Positions 8,815 to 16,704 of a stretch of DNA of 64,000 nt are shown piece after piece (within the stretch, counting starts at the first letter, position 1; each line of letters starts with the position of its first letter). The stretch lies in the NCBI GenBank assembly GCA_020629515.1, contig JAHDDE010000006.1, positions 53,404 through 117,403 on the forward strand, in the 5' to 3' direction. Source of the stretch: Saprospiraceae bacterium. Its GTDB lineage: Bacteria; Bacteroidota; Bacteroidia; Chitinophagales; Saprospiraceae. A program made the translations under genes and the position numbers. Below the pieces are notes generated by a model. That model was not told where the DNA came from. It did not search any database and saw only the letters and a list, made by a program, of their open reading frames with translations.

Positions 8815-9483
8815 CTATTCACAGTTAATCTCCATAGACGCTAAATGGTATAATTCGAATACGTGAAACATCATATATTTCTTACTCACTTCGTGCTTAT
8901 CGATATATTTTATAAATGAGTCATTTCTATCAAGAATCAACTTGATCGTTTTACTCACCTTGATAAATCTATCTAAATCAGAGTCTACAGGGAGTTCCGC
9001 CACACTAATATATTCCATAAAATCTCTGAACAGTGTAAAGTTATAAATACAATACACATCAGGATACCTGAAACTCAAGAATGAAAAAGCACATTTCCTA
9101 TCATCTTGATAACTTGGTGGAGCACTCAGATTATTTTTCTTATCAATTTTTTCCAATTGATTTAAGTAAAATATAAACCGTCCAATTCTTCCCACGATCT
9201 CTTTTTTCTCATCAAACAAATCCTTGAATGCAGATCTTACCAAATCATCATTGATATTAATGTATCTAAAAAGTGATTGAATAGGATGATAATCTTGACG
9301 ATCCCAAATAGGAGATTTGATGTTTAAACTTTTGTTCATCATCAAAATTAAATCCGAATTATCTAAATCCCAATGATCATGAAACCGCTGCACTTCGCTC
9401 AAGATAGTAACATCTATTGCATCTTCCACTAAGAGCAGTTTTAAGTACTTATCTATAAGATTATTGATCTTTTTTAAATTCAT
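8815..9483 (-). CDS. Hypothetical helical protein, faint resemblance to McrB-type N-terminal regions
   Basis: I do not recognise a characterised family with confidence. The 222-residue product is soluble and mostly alpha-helical, with charged and aromatic residues. Segments such as HPIQSLFRYININDDLVR, KDLFDEKKEIVGRIGRFIF and FLSFRYPDVYCIYNFTLF recall the N-terminal recognition-like regions attached to some McrB-type AAA+ restriction proteins, but no AAA+ or nuclease domain is present here. The gene is transcribed toward the crotonase gene with a 27-bp gap. Normal base composition. Function unknown. Confidence 0.6.
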   Translation of the reverse strand: MNLKKINNLIDKYLKLLLVEDAIDVTILSEVQRFHDHWDLDNSDLILMMNKSLNIKSPIWDRQDYHPIQSLFRYININDDLVRSAFKDLFDEKKEIVGRIGRFIFYLNQLEKIDKKNNLSAPPSYQDDRKCAFSFLSFRYPDVYCIYNFTLFRDFMEYISVAELPVDSDLDRFIKVSKTIKLILDRNDSFIKYIDKHEVSKKYMMFHVFELYHLASMEINCE

Positions 9484-9555
9484 TCATAGAAAATTAAGGA
9501 TTTACCCTTTATGATAACTGGTGAAACACCTTATAAACCAGTTGTTCTTAGATTT

Positions 9556-9563
9556 TAGCTTTG
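9556..9563 (+). promoter_or_regulatory. -7 promoter element (TAnnTTTG) for the OmpA lipoprotein gene
   Basis: A perfect TAGCTTTG sits 18 bp before the ATG at 9582. I find no convincing -33 TTTG at the expected distance, so the call rests on the -7 match and position. Confidence 0.4.
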
Positions 9564-9581
9564 TTAAGACAAACCTAAATC

Positions 9582-10364
9582 ATGAATAGATTAATCATTA
9601 TATCATTAGCAACCCTAATATTCGCCTCTTGCAATAATACGAAGATCAACGATCTCAACAACCAAATCATAAATAAAGAACAACAAATCACACAGTTAAA
9701 CAAACAAGTCGATCACTTACAATCGACCAATAACAGTCTGTTAGAAAGGATGTCAGAAATGTCAGTTATAAACCAAACAGAAGCTCGAAGTATACAAAGT
9801 TCATTGGAAAACATCAATAGACAAAACCAATATATCACTGAACTAAATACACAGATCAAACACAAAGATTCTATCAACACGGCATTAGCCAATAATTTGA
9901 AAAGATCCCTCATCGACATTAATGATAGTGATCTCGAAATTAGCGTGAAAGGAAGTGCCATTTATGTATCAATAGCGGATCATTTATTATTCAATAGCGG
10001 ATCTACAAAAGTATTGTCGAGTTCATCAAATGTATTGGACAAAGTAGCTTCTGTTATTAATGATCACAACCAATTGAATGTATTAGTCGAAGGACATACT
10101 GACAATGTCCCAATACATACAAGGGGGATTTCTGACAACTGGGACTTGAGTGTGCTTAGAGCCACATCAATAGTCCGAGAATTACAAGAAAAGTACTTGG
10201 TAGATCCAGAAAGAATGACTGCAGCCGGTCGAAGTCACTATATTCCTAAAATGAACAATACGACATCTGCAGGCAGAAAAAAGAATCGACGAACAGAAAT
10301 TATAATAACTCCAAAATTGGATCAGTTCTTCAAATTATTGGAGCAACCAGAGCTGGCTGGATAG
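9582..10364 (+). CDS. OmpA-family peptidoglycan-binding lipoprotein with coiled coil
   Basis: The 260-residue protein starts with a lipoprotein signal (lipobox IFASC, Cys at about 16). A long heptad-like coiled coil (about 20-105) comes next, then an OmpA/MotB C-terminal domain (about 125-250). The domain shows LLFNSGSTKVLSS, VLVEGHTDNVP, LSVLRATSIV and KNRRTEIIITP. The Asp of HTDN and the Arg of LSVLRA are those that bind diaminopimelate in OmpA. It should link the outer membrane to peptidoglycan. It is monocistronic, and its stop codon lies inside a terminator hairpin. Confidence 0.9.
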   Translation: MNRLIIISLATLIFASCNNTKINDLNNQIINKEQQITQLNKQVDHLQSTNNSLLERMSEMSVINQTEARSIQSSLENINRQNQYITELNTQIKHKDSINTALANNLKRSLIDINDSDLEISVKGSAIYVSIADHLLFNSGSTKVLSSSSNVLDKVASVINDHNQLNVLVEGHTDNVPIHTRGISDNWDLSVLRATSIVRELQEKYLVDPERMTAAGRSHYIPKMNNTTSAGRKKNRRTEIIITPKLDQFFKLLEQPELAG

Positions 10365-10380
10365 GGCAAAAGCTCTATCC
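10359..10380. terminator. Hairpin overlapping the stop codon of the OmpA lipoprotein gene
   Basis: A 9-bp stem (GGATAGGGC with GCTCTATCC, one G-U pair) closes an AAAA loop. The TAG stop at 10362-10364 lies in its left arm. It is followed by a T-rich stretch on the plus strand. It also faces the end of a possible small minus-strand gene (10387-10488) and may serve both. Confidence 0.55.
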
Positions 10381-10386
10381 TTTCAG

Positions 10387-10488
10387 CTAATTTTTAGTTC
10401 TAATTTTGGTCTGACCATATTCAACAATAACTCCTACAACATTGAGTATACCGATAAACGAGAAAACAACAATAAAATAACCAATCAT
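10387..10488 (-). CDS. Possible 33-residue single-pass membrane peptide
   Basis: A short frame from ATG at 10488 to TAG at 10387-10389 encodes MIGYFIVVFSFIGILNVVG followed by VIVEYGQTKIRTKN. This gives one strongly hydrophobic segment (about residues 2-22) with a positively charged tail, as in known small membrane proteins. It fills an otherwise empty gap between the OmpA lipoprotein and ung genes and ends at the shared hairpin. No homologue is recognised, and a chance frame cannot be excluded. Confidence 0.35.
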   Translation of the reverse strand: MIGYFIVVFSFIGILNVVGVIVEYGQTKIRTKN

Positions 10489-10576
10489 ACATACATTTTA
10501 CAGACAAGTTGTGATTGTACGTGCAGTATATGCGCATGATGAAATAATTTTACAAAAGTGATTAACTTGTCTTCAT

Positions 10577-11260
10577 ATGAAGGTAAGAACTGTAAAAATT
10601 GAATCTTCTTGGAAAGAATTCTTACAAGAGGAATTTAATAAGGAATATTTCAGTGAACTTGTAGCCTACATCAAAACTGCTAAAAGTCAAGGTAAAGTTG
10701 TATATCCCCCAGGACCGTTGATATTTAATGCCTTCAATCTAACTCCTGTTGACAAGGTTAAAGTGGTCATTATAGGCCAAGATCCTTATCATAACCCAAA
10801 TGAAGCAATGGGTTTATCATTTTCGGTACCTCATGGCGTCAAAATACCACCTTCTTTGAAAAACATCTATAAAGAGTTAAACAGTGATTTAGGGATAAGT
10901 TTGCCTCAACATGGCAATCTCACACACTGGGCAGAACAAGGAGTTCTTCTACTCAACGCGATGCTAACTGTCGAACACAGATCACCTGGTTCACATAAAA
11001 ACATAGGTTGGCAAAACTTTACTGATGCCGTTATCAGTAACCTATCAGAAAAGTGTCAGGGATTAATTTTCTTACTTTGGGGTAACTTCGCCAAATCCAA
11101 GGCGGGCTTAATTAATAAAAATAAACATCATATATTAATGGCTGCTCATCCTTCACCACTAGCCCGAGGGGCTTTCTTTGGTTCCAAGCATTTTTCACAG
11201 ACTAACATGCTACTACGGGAAATGGGTAAGACTACCATTGATTGGTCAATAGATGATTAA
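10577..11260 (+). CDS. ung: Uracil-DNA glycosylase (family 1)
   Basis: This is a 227-residue UNG with the catalytic water-activating motif GQDPYH (about 72-77), the GVLLLNAMLTVE segment and the DNA-intercalation loop HPSPLA (about 194-199). It removes uracil from DNA in base excision repair. Length and motifs are standard. The stop codon overlaps the start of the downstream DUF423 gene by 8 bp, so the two are probably translated from one mRNA. Confidence 0.96.
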   Translation: MKVRTVKIESSWKEFLQEEFNKEYFSELVAYIKTAKSQGKVVYPPGPLIFNAFNLTPVDKVKVVIIGQDPYHNPNEAMGLSFSVPHGVKIPPSLKNIYKELNSDLGISLPQHGNLTHWAEQGVLLLNAMLTVEHRSPGSHKNIGWQNFTDAVISNLSEKCQGLIFLLWGNFAKSKAGLINKNKHHILMAAHPSPLARGAFFGSKHFSQTNMLLREMGKTTIDWSIDD

Positions 11261-11672
11261 AACAATGAAAACAATACACGTATATAAAAATTGGCTTGCA
11301 ACCTTCTTTATACTTCTCTCCTTAGCTGTCTTAATAGGAGCATTCGGAGCACATGGGTTGGAAAGCAAAATATCAGATAAATACTTAGCCATTTATAAGA
11401 CAGGAAATTTCTATCATTTCGTCCATTCCATAGGAGCAATAATCGGTATAATTATTTTGGTTGTTTTTGACTCTTCCAGAGTAAAAACTATTGCATGGTT
11501 ATTTTTCGTGGGGATTGTACTCTTTTCAGGATCATTATATATCATCGGAATACATGAAATGCTCAATTCTCCTCTGTTGAAAAAGTTTGGAGCTATCACA
11601 CCAATTGGGGGCATTCTATTTGTTCTTGCTTGGTTGGGAATAGCCACAGAATTAATCCGCCAAAAGCAATAG
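11253..11672 (+). CDS. DUF423 family membrane protein
   Basis: The 139-residue protein has four predicted membrane helices and the family hallmark LIGAFGAHGLESKISDKYLAIYKTG near the N-terminus, followed by FYHFVHSIG. This matches the DUF423 (YwdK/YgdD-like) family of small inner-membrane proteins with no settled function. Translation may begin at ATG 11253, overlapping ung by 8 bp, or at the ATG at 11265. The second gives the more usual short N-terminus. Confidence 0.88.
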   Translation: MIKTMKTIHVYKNWLATFFILLSLAVLIGAFGAHGLESKISDKYLAIYKTGNFYHFVHSIGAIIGIIILVVFDSSRVKTIAWLFFVGIVLFSGSLYIIGIHEMLNSPLLKKFGAITPIGGILFVLAWLGIATELIRQKQ

Positions 11673-11800
11673 TTGATCCAATAGATTATTATTTCATTAA
11701 AGCTCCTTTAACCCTTCTTAACACTTAGATAGAGTCTTCTCATTAATTGCATCATCGTTCTTATCGAATGATAATTCTTGAACTTTTAAAAGGAGAAGAT

Positions 11801-12469
11801 ATGAAAAAGATGATTTTCACAATAGCATTTAGTTATGCTTTGTCGTTAGGAGCACAATTCAGTGCTGGAATTCAAACTGGGGTCAATATTAATCAGCTTA
11901 ATTTCAGCGAAGCAAGTTCACTAATAAATCCGTTAAAGTCGTCATTTACATCACCATTCATCGGAATAGATGCACAATATGATCTTAATCCACTTTGGTC
12001 GATAAGAAGTAATGTCTTATACGTAAGGCGAGGCCTAAATATTGGAGAGAGATCTTCTATAGATCTCTTTAATATCAATGTGCCGATAGGAGTAAGTGTA
12101 GATTTTAGATCTAATCATATTGAAATCCCACTTTTACTGCAATATAATATTTACGATAATGATATTTCGATATACACCAATATAGGGCTTGGAATTTCAT
12201 ACATCACAAAAGCATCCATTGATACAAGAGCTACAGCATTTTTGGATTTTAACCTCCCTGAAATAGAAGTAAATACAAATGACTTGAATCGGTTATCATC
12301 CTTTGGAGCTTTGGGTATCGGAGCAGCTCTAAAAACTAACTCAGGGAGATTATTTGGAGACATACATTACAAGCACTCTTTAGAGTCTCTTGCAACGACT
12401 TCAATAATAGATCTGAATATTAAGAATAAAGGTTTTTCAGTAGGTATCGGCTATGCAATGTCGTTTTAA
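11801..12469 (+). CDS. Outer-membrane beta-barrel protein (PorT-like)
   Basis: The 222-residue protein opens with a signal peptide (MKKMIFTIAFSYALSLGAQ) and continues as alternating amphipathic strands, ending in the aromatic-terminated strand GFSVGIGYAMSF that typifies barrels inserted by BamA. This fits the outer-membrane beta-barrel (OMP_b-brl_2/PorT-like) group. The start is set at ATG 11801: it follows an AGGAG sequence 10 bp upstream, and the longer frame from TTG 11747 would bury the signal peptide. Probably monocistronic, with a strong terminator downstream. Function unknown. Confidence 0.8.
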   Translation: MKKMIFTIAFSYALSLGAQFSAGIQTGVNINQLNFSEASSLINPLKSSFTSPFIGIDAQYDLNPLWSIRSNVLYVRRGLNIGERSSIDLFNINVPIGVSVDFRSNHIEIPLLLQYNIYDNDISIYTNIGLGISYITKASIDTRATAFLDFNLPEIEVNTNDLNRLSSFGALGIGAALKTNSGRLFGDIHYKHSLESLATTSIIDLNIKNKGFSVGIGYAMSF

Positions 12470-12477
12470 CCTTAAGT

Positions 12478-12503
12478 GTCACTTCGGCAAAGGCCGAGGT
12501 GAC
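12478..12503 (+). terminator. Rho-independent terminator after the barrel gene
   Basis: An 11-bp stem (GTCACTTCGGC with GCCGAGGTGAC, one wobble pair) around loop AAAG is followed by CTTTTTA on the plus strand. It starts 8 bp after the barrel gene stop and also separates it from the convergent respiratory operon end at 12508. Confidence 0.85.
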
Positions 12504-12507
12504 CTTT

Positions 12508-12747
12508 TTATAGTGGCATATCCTCACCTGTTTTCCTATTCTTGTACCATATAAAGCCTATTACACTTATTAGCACATATGGCAAACTGAGCATATATAA
12601 AATACCAGTATTTAGACCCTTACCTGCCGTTCCTCCGTTTTCTAAATTAGATTCTGCCGCTATTTTACACATAGGACATTGAGCAAGAGAATCATAAAAA
12701 ATGAACATGAGAAAAATAAAAATCAGTACTGCACATTTTCTTTTCAT
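12508..12747 (-). CDS. Small CPMC membrane protein of the cytochrome oxidase cluster
   Basis: The 79-residue protein has an N-terminal hydrophobic segment (about 4-22, probably a signal peptide ending at SLAQ), a CPMC motif just after it, a Gly/Asn-rich stretch (ENGGTAGKGLNTGILYML) and one TM helix near the C-terminus. It is the last gene of the respiratory cluster, 25 bp after the DUF420 gene. Short CPMC-containing proteins of this form commonly sit beside aa3 oxidase genes in Bacteroidota. The two cysteines could bind copper or be redox active, but no role is proven. Confidence 0.7.
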   Translation of the reverse strand: MKRKCAVLIFIFLMFIFYDSLAQCPMCKIAAESNLENGGTAGKGLNTGILYMLSLPYVLISVIGFIWYKNRKTGEDMPL

Positions 12748-12772
12748 ATGTCTAAGTTATGATCTAAATCAA

Positions 12773-13312
12773 TTAGTAACAAGGTCTAAGCATCAAATAA
12801 ATAACTGGCCCCGTGACTGCTACGTATAACCACAATGGGAATACCCACCTTGCCATTGCTTTATGTCTTTGAAATTGGTTGGTGTAAGCTCTGATATAAG
12901 TAAATAATATAAAAGGTAATATAACAGCGGCTAAAATTATATGCGTAATCAATAGGAAGAAATAAAAGTATCTAATGGCTCCTACCCCACAATACAAAGT
13001 TTCTGGAGTGGTAATATGGTAAATAACATAACACAGCAGAAATAGTACTGAAGTTACTAATGCTAAAGTCATAACCTGACGATGCTGATTAGCCATACCT
13101 CTTTTGATAAAAACCACAGCCACAACTAAGAACATTGCAGTTAATGCATTGAGCATTGAATATAGTGGTGGTAAAAAAGTAAAATCTATATCTGTATCAA
13201 TTTTCACCTTTCTCATTAATACTACTAACAAAAAGACTGCAATAGATACGATCCAAGCAAATCTATTAAGTTGTTTCTCTAATTTAAGATTGGGGGGTAA
13301 TAGGTCTTTCAT
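12773..13312 (-). CDS. DUF420 membrane protein (oxidase assembly-associated)
   Basis: This 179-residue protein has about five TM helices and fits DUF420: MANQHRQVMTLAL and YHITTPETLYCG between helices, then ITHIILAAVILPFILFTYIRA and QRHKAMARWVFPLWLYVAVTG. DUF420 proteins (such as CtaM in Firmicutes) are linked to cytochrome oxidase assembly, and the position beside coxD and an SCO-like gene agrees. Conserved histidines in TM segments could bind metal or heme. The exact step is unknown. Confidence 0.85.
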   Translation of the reverse strand: MKDLLPPNLKLEKQLNRFAWIVSIAVFLLVVLMRKVKIDTDIDFTFLPPLYSMLNALTAMFLVVAVVFIKRGMANQHRQVMTLALVTSVLFLLCYVIYHITTPETLYCGVGAIRYFYFFLLITHIILAAVILPFILFTYIRAYTNQFQRHKAMARWVFPLWLYVAVTGPVIYLMLRPCY

Positions 13313-13336
13313 TATATAATTATCTGCATGAGAAAA

Positions 13337-13849
13337 TCAACGTTCAAGCTCTCGTTTAAGTCTTATATCTCGTGATTTAGGAATTGGGATGACAACGGCC
13401 AAATGCCTTATTAACTCCTTAGAGAAATCAATATTTCCTTCATAAGTATTCCTAACGATACCTGATGAATCTATAAGGATGAATCTGTCCTTGGATAAAT
13501 AGCTCAATTGTGGAGCATTTAAAAATCTAATTTTATTGCCCTCATCAAATTGTTCGGGATCTGAATAGGTTATTATTTCAAAGTGATCTCTATCTACTAT
13601 GCGATCATCTATCTTTTTGAGAATATCTATGTCCGCTGGAGAATCATCATCATAGAGATGAACCAAAGCAGCTGTTTTTGGTGTAACTATTGATTTTAGC
13701 CCAGCATACAGTTGGCTATCTATTTCCTTAGGTTTGAGCTGTTCTTGTGACTCAAGTCTATACTTCAATCCAGATTGCAAATAGAAATATGAACCCATCG
13801 GTGCTAATATTAGCATGGCAACAACAGCTCCTGCTATAAGGTACTTCAT
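13337..13849 (-). CDS. SCO1/SenC-like protein lacking the copper-binding residues
   Basis: The 170-residue protein has an N-terminal anchor (about 3-23) and a periplasmic thioredoxin-like domain (LVHLYDDDSPADIDILKKIDD, RFILIDSSGIVRNTYEG). The place between coxD and the DUF420 gene is where Bacteroidota usually carry an SCO copper chaperone. The closing FxLIDxxGxVRxxYEG pattern is SCO-like, but the whole protein contains no cysteine at all, so the CxxxC copper site is absent. It may be a degenerate or repurposed SCO. Family assignment is by context and fold pattern only. Confidence 0.6.
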   Translation of the reverse strand: MKYLIAGAVVAMLILAPMGSYFYLQSGLKYRLESQEQLKPKEIDSQLYAGLKSIVTPKTAALVHLYDDDSPADIDILKKIDDRIVDRDHFEIITYSDPEQFDEGNKIRFLNAPQLSYLSKDRFILIDSSGIVRNTYEGNIDFSKELIRHLAVVIPIPKSRDIRLKRELER

Positions 13850-13906
13850 AACATCAATTTTATTAAATTGATTGAGTTGACTTGAAAGAAAATTATCGTT
13901 AATAAA

Positions 13907-13928
13907 AAAAGGCGAAAAATCGCCTTTT
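13907..13928 (-). terminator. Rho-independent terminator inside the respiratory cluster, after coxD
   Basis: A 9-bp stem (AAAAGGCGA with TCGCCTTTT) with a four-base loop is followed by a T run when read on the minus strand. It lies between the coxD stop (13934) and the SCO-like gene (start 13849), so the last three genes should be expressed at a lower level than the main operon. Confidence 0.75.
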
Positions 13929-13933
13929 GTTTA

Positions 13934-14341
13934 TTAAATCTCTTCTTTTTTCATTTGGTAAATCATACCAGTCGAACCAGATAAAGAGTTCACTTCTAAT
14001 TCATTTCTCTCTTTAATCGTATCTCTGTTCCCTTTCCAGGCGTCACCTTCGTATAAGAAAGCAATGATCGCCCAAACCAGCAAAAACATAGGAAGTAGAA
14101 CACTCTTGACTAATCCAGGTACTTCGTACTTCATATGCATGAATTCATAAATAATAAGATAGGATTTCGCTATACTCATTATTATCATTACTCCAGCCAT
14201 GATTGCCGTGGGTACGTGCCAACCATCTATTATATATCCTTTACCGGCTAATGCAAAAAGAACCTCTGCAATAGTTATTACAGCTAATATTGTAATTATT
14301 TTAACTGCCGTCTTTTTGGAAGATTCATAATCGTGTGCCAT
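13934..14341 (-). CDS. coxD: Cytochrome c oxidase subunit IV
   Basis: The 135-residue protein has three TM helices (about 12-32, 40-62, 78-97) and the Cyt_c_ox_IV signature AKSYLIIYEFMHMKYE. It is a small accessory subunit of the aa3-type oxidase in the inner membrane. It lies 21 bp after the larger subunit III gene and ends just before a terminator, so it is probably the last gene of the main respiratory operon. Confidence 0.88.
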   Translation of the reverse strand: MAHDYESSKKTAVKIITILAVITIAEVLFALAGKGYIIDGWHVPTAIMAGVMIIMSIAKSYLIIYEFMHMKYEVPGLVKSVLLPMFLLVWAIIAFLYEGDAWKGNRDTIKERNELEVNSLSGSTGMIYQMKKEEI

Positions 14342-14362
14342 TATCTATTGATTTTTTTGAAT

Positions 14363-15211
14363 TTACAGTAAATAGAATACCAAGAATACAAAAACCCAAA
14401 CCAAATCGACGAAGTGCCAATACAGTCCTATTTTTTCAACCATTTCATACCCATTCTTACGTTCTACATATAAGCCTGAAGCAGCATTGATACATATTAT
14501 AAGTAAGAACAGGACACCAGAGAAAACGTGAAATCCATGAAAACCAGTGATGCAAAAGAATAGTGCTCCAAAGGCCTTAGGTCCGAAACTCTGCTTTTTG
14601 GTCATACCAGCATCTTCTCCTTGCGTAACTTCATATTGCAAATGATGCCATTCACCCTCATGATTATGAATTAAATATGAATCTCCAGGTACAAACGTGT
14701 CTCCAGCGTTTATATCATGCCCGTCGCCCTCTAAATAGGTTCCATATTCAGTATGAGTGCCAAAAGGATTAGTATGGTAGGACACTGATTCTTCAAATAT
14801 TAAATTATTCCATTCCCAAGCTTGACAACCTAAGAAAGCAAAACCTCCAATAATAGTAAGAATCATCCAAAATACAACCCCATTCTTATTCTCCTGATGT
14901 CCTTCTTGTACCGCTCTAACCATGGTAAATGAACTAGCCAAGAGTATAAATGTCATCAGCGTAACAAAAATCAATGGTGCATGATGTATGCCTCCAGGGA
15001 AAGTGCTAAATACGAAATCAGGAACTGGCCATGTAGGACTACTAACTCTGAGTGTTCCATAAGCAATTAAAAATCCAGAAAACGTAAATGCATCTGATAA
15101 TAAAAAGTACCACATCATTAATTTTCCATAGCTGGCCTTAAATGGTTGCGAAGCACCATCCCAGCCGCCTTGGGCCTCATGAGTGTCTGTATGTGTTAAT
15201 GTTTCTGCCAT
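14363..15211 (-). CDS. coxC: Cytochrome c oxidase subunit III (long form)
   Basis: The 282-residue subunit III homologue has FLLSDAFTFSGFLIAYGTLR near the N-terminus and FCITGFHGFHVFSGVLFLL and GLYWHFVDLVWVFVFLVFYLL near the end, all typical of COX3. A hydrophilic insertion of about 60 residues (about 135-195, rich in His, Gly and Asp) separates TM3 and TM4 and should face one side of the membrane as a small extra domain. It follows a second, shorter subunit III gene by 4 bp, so the two are co-expressed. Confidence 0.93.
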   Translation of the reverse strand: MAETLTHTDTHEAQGGWDGASQPFKASYGKLMMWYFLLSDAFTFSGFLIAYGTLRVSSPTWPVPDFVFSTFPGGIHHAPLIFVTLMTFILLASSFTMVRAVQEGHQENKNGVVFWMILTIIGGFAFLGCQAWEWNNLIFEESVSYHTNPFGTHTEYGTYLEGDGHDINAGDTFVPGDSYLIHNHEGEWHHLQYEVTQGEDAGMTKKQSFGPKAFGALFFCITGFHGFHVFSGVLFLLIICINAASGLYVERKNGYEMVEKIGLYWHFVDLVWVFVFLVFYLL

Positions 15212-15215
15212 CGAA

Positions 15216-15797
15216 TTATCTACTTAAATACAAGAAGATCAAAAGATATACCCATAACAAATCAACGAAATGCCAATAGTGTAGGGTTAGTTCAAAATTA
15301 ATTTTTCGCTTAGGTGTTACCTTGAATTTTAAGGTATATGCATTTAAAATACCTATGATTAGAGCCACAATACCTCCAATTAAATGCAGTATATGTACAC
15401 CCGTTATAACGTATAGAAAAGAGCCTGCTGGATTTCCTTTCAAGTCGACTCCAATAGAAAACAATTCAAGCCATCCCTGATATTGAAGCACTATAAAACC
15501 GATGCCTAATATTAAACTTAATACCAACAATGGTTTATAAAGTTTTTCCTTCTCGGCTATAAAACTTCTATAGGAAGCATGCAAAGCCACACTTGAAAGC
15601 AATAGAACAGCGGTGCTTACGAAGAAAATATTCGGTAAAGCAAATTCTAACCAATTTCCTGCTGCTTGTCTAACCACATAAGCGCTCGTGAATGCTCCAA
15701 ACATCATAGTTATGCTGGCCATTGCTATCCACATTGCAAATTTTAGCGGATGAATGCGGTTATTTGTATTATAATATTGAGAAGTCAATTCTGTCAT
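15216..15797 (-). CDS. Cytochrome c oxidase subunit III (short form)
   Basis: The 193-residue five-TM protein shows the COX3 fold: MWIAMASITMMFGAFTSAYV, FLYVITGVHILHLIGGIVAL and LTLHYWHFVDLLWVYLLIFLY. It is the length of the CyoC/CoxC short type. I set the start at ATG 15797, which leaves 1 bp between it and the ctaB stop. A TTG at 15812 would make the genes overlap by 14 bp. With the longer subunit III downstream, the oxidase probably carries two different subunit III-like chains. Confidence 0.92.
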   Translation of the reverse strand: MTELTSQYYNTNNRIHPLKFAMWIAMASITMMFGAFTSAYVVRQAAGNWLEFALPNIFFVSTAVLLLSSVALHASYRSFIAEKEKLYKPLLVLSLILGIGFIVLQYQGWLELFSIGVDLKGNPAGSFLYVITGVHILHLIGGIVALIIGILNAYTLKFKVTPKRKINFELTLHYWHFVDLLWVYLLIFLYLSR

Positions 15798-15798
15798 T

Positions 15799-16701
15799 TT
15801 AAAATTTATCAATTAAAAGAATCAACAATACAATGGGAATATACAAAAGAGACGAAAACATCAATTTTTTAGCACTTTGCACATCAAAATCCTGATAAAA
15901 TCGCACGCTTAAAAATATAAAAGCACTTGTTATAACCTGCAAAATCACAAATGCACTTAATCCAAACAAATCAAACCAAAACATAACTGTATAGAGCAAA
16001 GACAGGATTACAGAATAAATTATGCTACTTGTAGCAATTGTCTTTGATATCTGCTTATTATTGGTTGGAATAAATTCGAATTTGGCATTAGCATAATCAT
16101 CAAATCCCAAAAATGCGATTGACCAAAAATGCGGAAACTGCCAAGCTACTTGTATAAGAAATAAAGATATACCAAGTATCGTAATAGACCCATAAAATGC
16201 AATTGTACCTATTAACATTGGCATAGCTCCGGCGATTGCTCCAATAAATACAGCCACTCTCGAATATCTTTTCAATGGAGTATATACAAAAGCATAAGTA
16301 ATAAAGGCTATCATACCAAAAAAAGCTGCTAATGCATTAAAGTATGATAATAGTGTTATACCTAAAAGGCATAAAAATCCTGCGAACAAAACAGCATTTG
16401 AACTTAGCATTCTACCAGCGGCAAGAGGCCTATTCTCAGTTCGCATCATCAACTTATCGAAATCTTTTTCAAGAACCTGATTTATTGCATTACTAGCAGC
16501 TACAATGCAGAAACCGCCTAAACCCAAAATTATCAGGGCAGTCATGTTAGTATTGGAGCCTGCCGATATAGCATAAGCAGCCAGTGCTGTAAAAACAACC
16601 AAACTGGTCAAGCGTAACTTAACTAACATCATATAGTCTTGTAGCCTTGAAAAAGCTTCAGTCTCTTTTGCAATGTTATATGTCGATGTTCTATTATTCA
16701 C
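15799..16701 (-). CDS. ctaB: Protoheme IX farnesyltransferase (heme O synthase)
   Basis: This 300-residue UbiA-family prenyltransferase has about nine TM helices and the active-site Asp-rich motif NAINQVLEKDFDKLMMRTENR, followed by the second motif FLGFDDYANAKFEFIP. It converts heme B to heme O, the precursor of heme A needed by the oxidase encoded on either side. The start codon is GTG at 16701, 3 bp after the coxA stop. It lies between coxA and coxC, a common order. Confidence 0.94.
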   Translation of the reverse strand: MNNRTSTYNIAKETEAFSRLQDYMMLVKLRLTSLVVFTALAAYAISAGSNTNMTALIILGLGGFCIVAASNAINQVLEKDFDKLMMRTENRPLAAGRMLSSNAVLFAGFLCLLGITLLSYFNALAAFFGMIAFITYAFVYTPLKRYSRVAVFIGAIAGAMPMLIGTIAFYGSITILGISLFLIQVAWQFPHFWSIAFLGFDDYANAKFEFIPTNNKQISKTIATSSIIYSVILSLLYTVMFWFDLFGLSAFVILQVITSAFIFLSVRFYQDFDVQSAKKLMFSSLLYIPIVLLILLIDKF

Positions 16702-16704
16702 TTT

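Noticed and set aside
13854..13871. Inverted repeat TCAATTT-TATT-AAATTGA before the SCO-like gene
   Set aside because: Purely A/T-rich with short arms in an AT-rich gap. It is likely to occur by chance, and no promoter is associated.
15799..15812. Overlap of ctaB and the short coxC gene
   Set aside because: It depends on a TTG start. The ATG at 15797 removes the overlap and gives a normal subunit III N-terminus.
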